Position numbers and translations under genes: made by a program. The notes under the pieces are model-generated. The model ran no database searches. It saw only the letters and a list, made by a program, of their open reading frames with translations, and was not told the origin of the DNA. A DNA stretch of 24,799 bases from Mesostigma viride (Eukaryota; Streptophyta; Mesostigmatophyceae; Mesostigmatales; Mesostigmataceae), in the NCBI GenBank assembly GCA_009746045.1, contig RPFO01000189.1, forward strand, positions 126,001-150,799. The letters are read 5' to 3'. Shown here one piece after another: positions 13,501 to 23,891 of this stretch (position 1 is its first letter; each line of letters begins with the position of its first letter).

Positions 13501-16500
13501 AGACACACTTGACCACCACGAGACACGCTTGACCACCACGAGACACGCTTGACCACCACGAGACACGCTTGACCACCACGAGACACGCTTGACCACCACG
13601 AGACACGCTTGACCACCACGAGACACGCTTGACCACCACGAGACACGCTTGACCACCACGAGACACGCTTGACCACCACGAGACACACTTGACCACCACG
13701 AGACACGCTTGACCACCACGCTTGACCACCACGAGACACACTTGACCACCACGAGACACGCTTGACCACCACGAGACACGCTTGACCACCACGAGACACG
13801 CTTGACCACCACGAGACACGCTTGACCACCACGAGACACGCTTGACCACCACGAGACACGCTTGACCACCACGAGACACGCTTGACCACCACGAGACACG
13901 CTTGACCACCACGCTTGACCACCACGAGACACGCTTGACCACCACGAGACACGCTTGACCACCACGAGACACGCTTGACCACCACGAGACACGCTTGACC
14001 ACCACGAGACACGCTTGACCACCACGAGACACGCTTGACCACCACGAGACACACTTGACCACCACGAGACACGCTTGACCACCACGAGACACGCTTGACC
14101 ACCACGAGACACACTTGACCACCACGAGACACGCTTGACCACCACGAGACACGCTTGACCACCACGAGACACGCTTGACCACCACGAGACACGCTTGACC
14201 ACCACGAGACACGCTTGACCACCACGAGACACGCTTGACCACCACGAGACACGCTTGACCACCACGAGACACGCTTGACCACCACGCTTGACCACCACGA
14301 GACACACTTGACCACCACGAGACACGCTTGACCACCACGAGACACACTTGACCACCACGAGACACGCTTGACCACCACGAGACACGCTTGACCACCACGA
14401 GACACGCTTGACCACCACGAGACACACTTGACCACCACGAGACACACTTGACCACCACGAGACACGCTTGACCACCACGAGACACGCTTGACCACCACGA
14501 GACACGCTTGACCACCACGAGACACGCTTGACCACCACGAGACACGCTTGACCACCACGAGACACACTTGACCACCACGAGACACGCTTGACCACCACGA
14601 GACACGCTTGACCACCACGAGACACGCTTGACCACCACGAGACACACTTGACCACCACGAGACACGCTTGACCACCACGAGACACACTTGACCACCACGA
14701 GACACGCTTGACCACCACGAGACACGCTTGACCACCACGAGACACGCTTGACCACCACGAGACACGCTTGACCACCACGAGACACGCTTGACCACCACGA
14801 GACACGCTTGACCACCACGAGACACGCTTGACCACCACGAGACACGCTTGACCACCACGAGACACGCTTGACCACCACGAGACACGCTTGACCACCACGA
14901 GACACACTTGACCACCACGAGACACGCTTGACCACCACGAGACACGCTTGACCACCACGAGACACGCTTGACCACCACGAGACACGCTTGACCACCACGA
15001 GACACGCTTGACCACCACGAGACACGCTTGACCACCACGAGACACGCTTGACCACCACGAGACACGCTTGACCACCACGAGACACGCTTGACCACCACGA
15101 GACACGCTTGACCACCACGAGACACGCTTGACCACCACGAGACACACTTGACCACCACGAGACACGCTTGACCACCACGAGACACGCTTGACCACCACGA
15201 GACACGCTTGACCACCACGAGACACGCTTGACCACCACGAGACACGCTTGACCACCACGAGACACGCTTGACCACCACGAGACACGCTTGACCACCACGA
15301 GACACGCTTGACCACCACGAGACACGCTTGACCACCACGAGACACACTTGACCACCACGAGACACGCTTGACCACCACGAGACACGCTTGACCACCACGA
15401 GACACACTTGACCACCACGAGACACGCTTGACCACCACGAGACACGCTTGACCACCACGAGACACGCTTGACCACCACGCTTGACCACCACGAGACACAC
15501 TTGACCACCACGAGACACGCTTGACCACCACGAGACACGCTTGACCACCACGAGACACGCTTGACCACCACGCTTGACCACCACGAGACACGCTTGACCA
15601 CCACGAGACACGCTTGACCACCACGAGACACACTTGACCACCACGAGACACGCTTGACCACCACGAGACACGCTTGACCACCACGAGACACGCTTGACCA
15701 CCACGAGACACGCTTGACCACCACGAGACACGCTTGACCACCACGAGACACGCTTGACCACCACGAGACACACTTGACCACCACGAGACACGCTTGACCA
15801 CCACGAGACACGCTTGACCACCACGAGACACGCTTGACCACCACGAGACACGCTTGACCACCACGAGACACACTTGACCACCACGAGACACGCTTGACCA
15901 CCACGAGACACACTTGACCACCACGAGACACGCTTGACCACCACGAGACACGCTTGACCACCACGAGACACGCTTGACCACCACGAGACACGCTTGACCA
16001 CCACGAGACACGCTTGACCACCACGAGACACGCTTGACCACCACGAGACACACTTGACCACCACGAGACACGCTTGACCACCACGAGACACACTTGACCA
16101 CCACGAGACACGCTTGACCACCACGAGACACGCTTGACCACCACGAGACACACTTGACCACCACGAGACACGCTTGACCACCACGAGACACGCTTGACCA
16201 CCACGAGACACGCTTGACCACCACGAGACACGCTTGACCACCACGAGACACGCTTGACCACCACGAGACACGCTTGACCACCACGAGACACGCTTGACCA
16301 CCACGAGACACGCTTGACCACCACGAGACACGCTTGACCACCACGAGACACGCTTGACCACCACGAGACACGCTTGACCACCACGAGACACACTTGACCA
16401 CCACGAGACACGCTTGACCACCACGAGACACGCTTGACCACCACGAGACACGCTTGACCACCACGAGACACACTTGACCACCACGAGACACGCTTGACCA

Positions 16501-19500
16501 CCACGAGACACACTTGACCACCACGAGACACGCTTGACCACCACGAGACACGCTTGACCACCACGAGACACGCTTGACCACCACGAGACACGCTTGACCA
16601 CCACGAGACACGCTTGACCACCACGAGACACGCTTGACCACCACGAGACACGCTTGACCACCACGAGACACGCTTGACCACCACGAGACACGCTTGACCA
16701 CCACGAGACACGCTTGACCACCACGAGACACGCTTGACCACCACGAGACACGCTTGACCACCACGAGACACGCTTGACCACCACGAGACACGCTTGACCA
16801 CCACGAGACACACTTGACCACCACGAGACACGCTTGACCACCACGCTTGACCACCACGAGACACGCTTGACCACCACGAGACACGCTTGACCACCACGAG
16901 ACACGCTTGACCACCACGAGACACGCTTGACCACCACGAGACACGCTTGACCACCACGAGACACGCTTGACCACCACGAGACACGCTTGACCACCACGAG
17001 ACACGCTTGACCACCACGAGACACGCTTGACCACCACGAGACACGCTTGACCACCACGAGACACACTTGACCACCACGAGACACACTTGACCACCACGAG
17101 ACACGCTTGACCACCACGAGACACGCTTGACCACCACGAGACACGCTTGACCACCACGAGACACGCTTGACCACCACGAGACACGCTTGACCACCACGAG
17201 ACACGCTTGACCACCACGAGACACGCTTGACCACCACGAGACACGCTTGACCACCACGAGACACGCTTGACCACCACGAGACACGCTTGACCACCACGAG
17301 ACACACTTGACCACCACGAGACACACTTGACCACCACGAGACACGCTTGACCACCACGAGACACGCTTGACCACCACGAGACACGCTTGACCACCACGAG
17401 ACACGCTTGACCACCACGAGACACACTTGACCACCACGAGACACACTTGACCACCACGAGACACGCTTGACCACCACGAGACACGCTTGACCACCACGAG
17501 ACACGCTTGACCACCACGAGACACACTTGACCACCACGAGACACGCTTGACCACCACGAGACACACTTGACCACCACGAGACACGCTTGACCACCACGAG
17601 ACACGCTTGACCACCACGAGACACGCTTGACCACCACGAGACACGCTTGACCACCACGAGACACACTTGACCACCACGAGACACGCTTGACCACCACGAG
17701 ACACACTTGACCACCACGAGACACGCTTGACCACCACGAGACACGCTTGACCACCACGAGACACACTTGACCACCACGAGACACACTTGACCACCACGAG
17801 ACACGCTTGACCACCACGAGACACGCTTGACCACCACGAGACACGCTTGACCACCACGAGACACACTTGACCACCACGAGACACGCTTGACCACCACGAG
17901 ACACACTTGACCACCACGAGACACGCTTGACCACCACGAGACACGCTTGACCACCACGAGACACGCTTGACCACCACGAGACACGCTTGACCACCACGAG
18001 ACACGCTTGACCACCACGAGACACACTTGACCACCACGAGACACGCTTGACCACCACGAGACACACTTGACCACCACGAGACACGCTTGACCACCACGAG
18101 ACACGCTTGACCACCACGAGACACGCTTGACCACCACGAGACACACTTGACCACCACGAGACACGCTTGACCACCACGAGACACACTTGACCACCACGAG
18201 ACACGCTTGACCACCACGAGACACGCTTGACCACCACGAGACACGCTTGACCACCACGAGACACGCTTGACCACCACGAGACACGCTTGACCACCACGAG
18301 ACACGCTTGACCACCACGAGACACGCTTGACCACCACGAGACACGCTTGACCACCACGAGACACACTTGACCACCACGAGACACACTTGACCACCACGAG
18401 ACACGCTTGACCACCACGAGACACACTTGACCACCACGAGACACGCTTGACCACCACGAGACACGCTTGACCACCACGAGACACGCTTGACCACCACGAG
18501 ACACGCTTGACCACCACGAGACACGCTTGACCACCACGAGACACGCTTGACCACCACGAGACACGCTTGACCACCACGAGACACGCTTGACCACCACGAG
18601 ACACGCTTGACCACCACGAGACACGCTTGACCACCACGAGACACGCTTGACCACCACGAGACACGCTTGACCACCACGAGACACACTTGACCACCACGAG
18701 ACACGCTTGACCACCACGAGACACACTTGACCACCACGAGACACGCTTGACCACCACGAGACACGCTTGACCACCACGAGACACACTTGACCACCACGAG
18801 ACACGCTTGACCACCACGAGACACGCTTGACCACCACGAGACACGCTTGACCACCACGAGACACGCTTGACCACCACGAGACACACTTGACCACCACGCT
18901 TGACCACCACGAGACACGCTTGACCACCACACTTGACCACCACGAGACACGCTTGACCACCACGAGACACGCTTGACCACCACGAGACACGCTTGACCAC
19001 CACGAGACACGCTTGACCACCACGAGACACGCTTGACCACCACGAGACACGCTTGACCACCACGAGACACACTTGACCACCACGAGACACACTTGACCAC
19101 CACGAGACACGCTTGACCACCACGAGACACACTTGACCACCACGAGACACACTTGACCACCACGAGACACGCTTGACCACCACGAGACACACTTGACCAC
19201 CACGCTTGACCACCACGAGACACGCTTGACCACCACGAGACACGCTTGACCACCACGAGACACACTTGACCACCACGAGACACGCTTGACCACCACGAGA
19301 CACGCTTGACCACCACGAGACACGCTTGACCACCACGAGACACGCTTGACCACCACGAGACACGCTTGACCACCACGAGACACGCTTGACCACCACGAGA
19401 CACGCTTGACCACCACGAGACACGCTTGACCACCACGAGACACGCTTGACCACCACGAGACACGCTTGACCACCACGAGACACACTTGACCACCACGAGA

Positions 19501-20594
19501 CACGCTTGACCACCACGAGACACGCTTGACCACCACGAGACACGCTTGACCACCACGAGACACGCTTGACCACCACGAGACACGCTTGACCACCACGAGA
19601 CACGCTTGACCACCACGAGACACGCTTGACCACCACGAGACACGCTTGACCACCACGAGACACACTTGACCACCACGAGACACGCTTGACCACCACGAGA
19701 CACGCTTGACCACCACGAGACACACTTGACCACCACGAGACACGCTTGACCACCACGAGACACACTTGACCACCACGAGACACGCTTGACCACCACGAGA
19801 CACGCTTGACCACCACGAGACACGCTTGACCACCACGAGACACGCTTGACCACCACGAGACACACTTGACCACCACGAGACACGCTTGACCACCACGAGA
19901 CACGCTTGACCACCACGAGACACGCTTGACCACCACGAGACACGCTTGACCACCACGAGACACACTTGACCACCACGAGACACGCTTGACCACCACGAGA
20001 CACGCTTGACCACCACGAGACACGCTTGACCACCACGAGACACACTTGACCACCACGAGACACGCTTGACCACCACGAGACACACTTGACCACCACGAGA
20101 CACGCTTGACCACCACGAGACACGCTTGACCACCACGAGACACGCTTGACCACCACGAGACACGCTTGACCACCACGAGACACGCTTGACCACCACGAGA
20201 CACGCTTGACCACCGCGAGACACACTTGACCACCACGAGACACGCTTGACCACCACGAGACACGCTTGACCACCACGAGACACACTTGACCACCACGAGA
20301 CACGCTTGACCACCACGAGACACGCTTGACCACCACGAGACACGCTTGACCACCACGAGACACGCTTGACCACCACGAGACACGCTTGACCACCACGAGA
20401 CACGCTTGACCACCACGAGACACGCTTGACCACCACGAGACACGCTTGACCACCACGAGACACGCTTGACCACCACGAGACACGCTTGACCACCACGAGA
20501 CACGCTTGACCACCACGAGACACGCTTGACCACCACGAGACACGCTTGACCACCAAGTTCCCACACATACATACCAAGTAACATGCTCACTTAC

Positions 20595-20829
20595 GTTTCG
20601 GATCTGGGCCTTGTACTCCTCTGATGCCGCAATGGCCGCCGCCGCGGCGGCGCGCTGCTCCTCCAGTGCCTTCTGCATCTCCCGCATCGCTCCCTCTCGG
20701 TCGACCGACGCGCCCTGTAGCTCAGCCACCTGGGCCTCCAGCTCCTTGCGTTTGGCCTCCGCCTCTGCCAGCAGCGCCTTCACGTCCGCGCGCATGGACT
20801 CCACCAAGTCCTGTGCAATCTTTTGCTTC
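20595..20829 (-). CDS. coiled-coil protein, internal exon (235 nt, third visible)
   Basis: The exon runs from the acceptor ...TTTGTCAACCAG (AG at 20831-20830) to the donor GTAAGT at 20594. It is entered in phase 2 and left in phase 0. It encodes the end of an Arg codon plus 78 residues, from KQKIAQDLVESM to EEYKAQIRN. The sequence is rich in Glu, Lys, Arg, Ala and Leu with no proline or glycine except one GA pair. It has heptad-like spacing (LLAEAEAKRKELEAQVAEL) and a run of seven alanines, so it is predicted to be one long helix in a coiled coil. GC content and codon use (GCC, GCG, GAG, CTG) are far higher than in the surrounding intron. A reading frame starting at an upstream ATG (20855) uses intron sequence and is not the true start. 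I cannot name the family; structural, motor-tail or ciliary coiled-coil proteins are possibilities only. Confidence 0.85.
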
Positions 20830-20921
20830 CTGGTTGACAAAGAGGTTGAAAACATAAAAAAAAAAAACTACCCATGAGCGCTCAAGGTAAAGTGAGACAT
20901 GTGTTCCTGGAAGAATGTCGC

Positions 20922-20957
20922 ACCAACCAGGTCCTTGGCCATCTTTAGCTTCCTGGG
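20922..20957 (-). pseudogene. relic copy of the acceptor and start of the 235-nt exon
   Basis: On the minus strand, CCCAG followed by GAAGCTAAAGATGGCC and onward (from 20952 down) matches the real exon start GAAGCAAAAGATTGCA at 23 of the first 30 bases with no gap. In the same frame it reads KLKMAKDLV against KQKIAQDLV in the real exon. Beyond that the similarity stops, and the frame runs into a TAG about 27 codons on. It lies 123 bp upstream of the true exon start. It is best read as the remains of a local exon duplication whose acceptor region was later split by the transposon. Chance similarity is possible but unlikely, given the preserved AG and frame. Confidence 0.6.
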
Positions 20958-20959
20958 CG

Positions 20960-20967
20960 ATGACCGG
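20960..20967. repeat. 8-bp target-site duplication, left copy (ATGACCGG)
   Basis: ATGACCGG lies directly before the left terminal inverted repeat and recurs exactly at 22573-22580 directly after the right one. A perfect 8-bp duplication is the diagnostic insertion signature of hAT-superfamily transposons. Confidence 0.93.
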
Positions 20968-20983
20968 CAGTGTATGAATATTC
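20968..20983 (+). repeat. hAT terminal inverted repeat, left
   Basis: CAGTGTATGAATATTC, mirrored by the right end with a single difference (G against A at position 9). Confidence 0.93.
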
Positions 20984-21488
20984 AGAAATATTCCGCGAAT
21001 AATACGGACTAATCAAAATGCAGACCGTGCGGCCGAACAGCCACGATGTACCCTATTCGGACCGAATATTGGGGTACCGGGCGCGCAGCGCCTGGGCCGG
21101 CCGGCCGACCCAAATGACGCGCGAATTCGGCAGGGCAGGCCAACACGAGCAGTTGCCACGTGTCGGCATGCACATACCCTACACACCCACAACCCAGGCC
21201 AGCCGCGTTGCGTGTGTTTATTACCGCAATTTTGATTTTTGCCGATTTCGAGCGTGGTGACGGGGCAGCAAAGTGTCTGGCAGCTCAGTGCGTTTCAAAA
21301 TTTCTCTTGCATGACAGGCGATAGGTAATGGATGCTTAGATTCACGCATCATTGAGGTTAGGAAATCCTTTTGCAAGACCACCCTCTGTACGGGCTGCGG
21401 CTGCAATACCTGTAAACGGTCGGGACAGCGTCCAATTCTTGATTAGCATCTGAATGAATTCGTTTTGCTCATAATAAAGGGTATTTTT

Positions 21489-22061
21489 CTATGGATACGT
21501 ACTTCTCTGGGTAGATTTTCTCGTAGGAGTCCTTACCGCAAAGGACTTACCGCAAAGGACGGAAAGCAGAGGGCTAGAAATGGCAAGGTTAAGGCCGTTG
21601 CAATATGTTTCTGGATCATCCAACTCGTCCAGCTCCGCCGATGAAATGCGTGCTGCGTCTAGCGCACAAGGAAGATCCGGCCTGGTGCACGGTACGTCAA
21701 AAGGCTGGGCAAGATTTTCAAGTAGAAGTACCTCCATGACTGGGTGCAATTACTGCGATTGAAAGTTCTGCACGGGTTTGGTTTCCATGGTGAGGGGCCA
21801 CATCGCCGGTGAGACGTGGGCCAAAGACGCCCGAGCGTAAGAAAAGGTTCCCAAGGAGGCAAGGCTGGCCATGCAGGCACTTTTATAGGGGAAGACAACA
21901 GGCAGAGGATGCGCCACGAGCAGCTCCAGGCAGGAAAGCTGGATGAGCCCAATGAGCGGGACGATGGTGATGTGCCCGGCGGCGTGTTGGCAAAAGTGGA
22001 CGTGGTCAGCCCCGAAGACGAGTTTAATTTTTAATGTATTTGCATGTAGCATGCGTAGCAT
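21489..22061 (-). pseudogene. interrupted reading frame inside the hAT element
   Basis: On the minus strand a single frame is open from 22061 to 21489 apart from one TAA (CAG TAA TTG, at about 21750-21752), about 190 codons in total. The first half is hydrophobic (VFGADHVHFCQHAAGHIT and onward). The second half is acidic and leucine-rich (ARISSAELDELDDPETY). I recognise no domain in it. The opposite strand and another minus frame are also partly open here, so this could be chance openness in GC-rich filler. It could equally be a captured host fragment or a decayed transposase segment. It is not a functional gene as it stands. Confidence 0.25.
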
Positions 22062-22556
22062 TTGGATTTCTTGCTGATATCAATTTTGGAATAAAATGGT
22101 CATGGCAGCCTTCGTGATGCTAGACTGCCACCCTCGGGCCTGTGCGCGCAAGGGCTTGCTTGCTTGTGAACCATTCAATCAATGCCAGTGCGTGCATGGC
22201 CCTTATATTGCTTGGGGACTCCTTCACGTGATTGTGCAAGGTTATTTGTCACTGTCTAAGTTGATGTCCTAGTTATATGCACAAGACTTATGGCTGGCCA
22301 CTACCTTAATATTACGTGAGGTGAGTGACAAGCCTTATTGCTTTGTTGGTGCATGAGAACAATGCCATTAGCTAGCAAAAGGCATGGAAATGACGTGGAT
22401 GCAATCCTAGCATCAAAATGGACATTATATAACCACTCAAGGCCCCTGAAAAGCACTAAAACAGGGGTACCGAATAATATCGAATACTTACCGGATACTT
22501 ACCGAATTATTTGACAGGCCCTTGAAAACCCCACCGTATACCGGATACCGAATAAC

Positions 22557-22572
22557 GAATATTTATACACTG
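22557..22572 (-). repeat. hAT terminal inverted repeat, right
   Basis: GAATATTTATACACTG on the plus strand is the inverse complement of the left end with one mismatch. Confidence 0.93.
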
Positions 22573-22580
22573 ATGACCGG
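22573..22580. repeat. 8-bp target-site duplication, right copy (ATGACCGG)
   Basis: Identical to 20960-20967. Removing the element and one copy restores a continuous intron in which a C-rich stretch lies just upstream (sense strand) of the relic exon's AG. Confidence 0.93.
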
Positions 22581-22898
22581 GGGGTGTGGGACATTCACGG
22601 TAAGAGAAGGGCATACAAACTAATGTGGTGGGAGATTGTCTTGGCATAATGGCCAAAGGCATACTACTACCGCAGGGTAGGGAAACAGTCAAGGGCATGC
22701 ATGCGTGGAAGGTTGAATGGGCAAGGCAATGGCATGGGTGTGATGCAGGGTGCGCGATGAGATAATGGCGTGTATACCAGAAAACAGCCAGCGACAGGGT
22801 GACCATTTCGGGACCTCAAACACTAAGTGTACAGTAAAATGCTGTTTACTGCTGCACTTACAGTCAATAACGTCTCGACCTATAATCAAGAGCCCCCA

Positions 22899-22931
22899 TG
22901 CGGACTAGGAAGGTATCACTCCTAGTCCGCA
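22899..22931. repeat. 12-bp perfect inverted repeat (hairpin), 9-nt loop
   Basis: TGCGGACTAGGA (22899-22910) and TCCTAGTCCGCA (22920-22931) are perfect inverse complements separated by aggtatcac. It is intronic, about 175 bp downstream (sense direction) of the 127-nt exon's donor. No U-run follows on either strand, and no tRNA or known small-RNA form is apparent. It could be the core of a small palindromic element or a pre-mRNA stem. Its function is unknown. Confidence 0.75.
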
Positions 22932-23108
22932 GACTGCTAGAGGGTACACGCCACCCTTGAGCAGTGTTTCTCCTCGATGAGGCGCGCACACCTGCTAGCG
23001 TGTGACAGCCATCATCACCGCGTGATGGGTAGATGCTGGTATAATAGTAAGCAAATAAAGACACAAGTAAACATACTAGTGGCCACACTGTACACGAGGC
23101 ACACGCAC

Positions 23109-23235
23109 CGGTTGGCATGCTCCACCACCTCGCGCGCCAGGTTTAGTTCTTCTTGCATCTCGTGACGGATGCTCTCTTTCGAAGCCAGCGCCATCGCCAG
23201 CTGGGCCTTGGCGTTCTTGACCTCGTCCTGGGCAG
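23109..23235 (-). CDS. coiled-coil protein, internal exon (127 nt, second visible)
   Basis: The acceptor TTGTGCGCGCACAG (AG at 23237-23236) and the donor GTGCGT (from 23108) define this exon, entered in phase 1 and left in phase 2. It encodes the end of an Ala codon, then 41 residues from AQDEVKNAKAQL to REVVEHAN, then two bases of an Arg codon. The G left over from the upstream exon completes GCT (Ala), and the final CG joins the G of the downstream exon to give CGG (Arg). Both joins are exact. The protein segment is again helical and charged (SIRHEMQEELNLAREVVEH), with no proline or glycine. A CT-dinucleotide tract sits about 70-435 bp upstream of its acceptor. A truncated copy of this exon lies in the same upstream intron at 23892-23938. 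The family is not recognised. Confidence 0.85.
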
Positions 23236-23307
23236 CTGTGCGCGCACAACAAACGGGGTATAAAAGCCAGGGGAGTTGCGTGTGTATGTTTGTGTGCTTG
23301 TGTGTGT

Positions 23308-23688
<381 letters not shown>

Positions 23689-23849
23689 TAATGCTGGCCA
23701 GAGTAACAAACTGGTGGACAACGGCCAGATAGTCCCAGGAGGAGCTCACAACAGACAGGGATATCTAGGCCAGGGGAGTTGTGGCATCGTCGCATGGCCA
23801 AGGGACTTGCCCGTGCGTTGGCCACAGAGGGTGGCAGGGTCGTGGTGGA

Positions 23850-23888
23850 CACAGTATAATACAGCATAATACAGTATAGTATAATACA
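23850..23888. repeat. short TA-rich tandem repeat
   Basis: Three to four imperfect copies of a unit of about 10 bp, acagtataat or acagcataat, ending in agtataatac. It lies just beyond the donor-like end (sense strand) of the relic exon at 23892-23938. No function is visible. Confidence 0.7.
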
Positions 23889-23891
23889 CAC

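Larger units (their letters stand above)
313..20555. repeat. 20.2-kb minisatellite, 20-bp unit, about 1,020 copies
   Basis: Head-to-tail copies of the 20-bp unit CGAGACACGCTTGACCACCA (plus strand; 60% GC, twice as many C as G). On the sense strand of the host gene it reads TGGTGGTCAAGCGTGTCTCG. Recurrent variants are: (1) ACACGCTT to ACACACTT, roughly a hundred copies; (2) CCACGAG to CCGCGAG, about nine copies, all but one in the first 3.1 kb; (3) a 13-bp short unit, cttgaccaccacg, lacking the 7 bp agacacg, about 40 copies; (4) singletons, namely a C-to-T change at about 1031, a 27-bp unit at 8581-8607 and a 16-bp unit at 11061-11076. Orientation never changes and nothing else is inserted. 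The copy number is estimated from length and unit size, not counted one by one. Confidence 0.98.
1..20594 (-). other. giant intron (partial), 3' of the 235-nt exon
   Basis: The donor GTAAGT (plus-strand ACTTAC, 20589-20594) directly follows the last codon of the 235-nt coiled-coil exon, so everything to its left is intron until the next acceptor. I found no convincing acceptor plus coding exon between the array and position 1. The 73-148 and 251-312 stretches look unique but carry no recognisable coding signal. The intron is therefore at least 20.6 kb, about 98% of it minisatellite. The alternative is that the gene ends here, or that the next exon is a short one in 1-312 that I could not recognise. 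Confidence 0.7.
20968..22572. mobile_element. hAT-type DNA transposon, 1,605 bp, probably non-autonomous
   Basis: The ends are CAGTGTATGAATATTC (20968-20983) and the inverse complement of CAGTGTATAAATATTC (22557-22572), which agree at 15 of 16 positions. The element is flanked by identical 8-bp duplications. Terminal CAGTG plus an 8-bp duplication is typical of hAT elements. Both ends have AT-rich subterminal motifs built on ACCGAATA/TACCGG, at 20984-21078 and 22463-22556, as expected for transposase-binding repeats. At the right end a block beginning aggccc(c/t)tgaaaa and ending in accgaataa is present twice. The interior has no recognisable transposase: I see no hAT catalytic or dimerisation motif in any frame. 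Mobilisation would need a transposase supplied from elsewhere. The sharp duplication and near-perfect ends suggest a fairly young insertion. Confidence 0.93.
20830..23108 (-). other. intron between the 127-nt and 235-nt exons
   Basis: This 2,279-nt, phase-2 intron has donor GTGCGT (23108-23103) and acceptor CAACCAG. It holds a hAT-type element, a relic of the downstream exon and a 12-bp-stem hairpin, each listed separately. In the remaining sequence (22581-22898 and 22932-23108) I see nothing I can assign. The polypyrimidine tract before the acceptor is short and is preceded by an unusual run of ten T residues on the sense strand (plus-strand A run at about 20857-20867). Confidence 0.8.

Noticed and set aside
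313-20555. CRISPR array
   Set aside because: There are no unique spacers between repeats, the unit is only 20 bp and directly head-to-tail, no cas gene is present, and the context is clearly eukaryotic.
313-20555. Telomeric repeat
   Set aside because: The unit does not resemble TTTTAGGG, TTAGGG or any short G-rich telomere unit. The array is flanked on both sides by other sequence.
192-20855. Three overlapping minus-strand reading frames of 6,767-6,887 codons covering the array
   Set aside because: They arise because the 20-bp unit lacks stop codons on this strand in every phase. All three frames encode the same 20-residue period, there is no codon-level constraint, and a canonical splice donor precedes the array.
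20611-20877. Plus-strand reading frames of 77-88 codons (Ser/Ala- or Pro-rich)
   Set aside because: They are antisense shadows of the 235-nt coiled-coil exon.
21750-21752. In-frame TAA as a reassigned glutamine codon (as in some ulvophyte algae)
   Set aside because: It is a single case inside a transposon interior with no recognised protein. The exons of the host gene contain no such codon, so ordinary decay is the simpler reading.
23257-23267. TATA-box-like GTATAAAAGCC on the plus strand
   Set aside because: It lies within an intron next to an acceptor, with no downstream plus-strand gene. The match is short enough to occur by chance.
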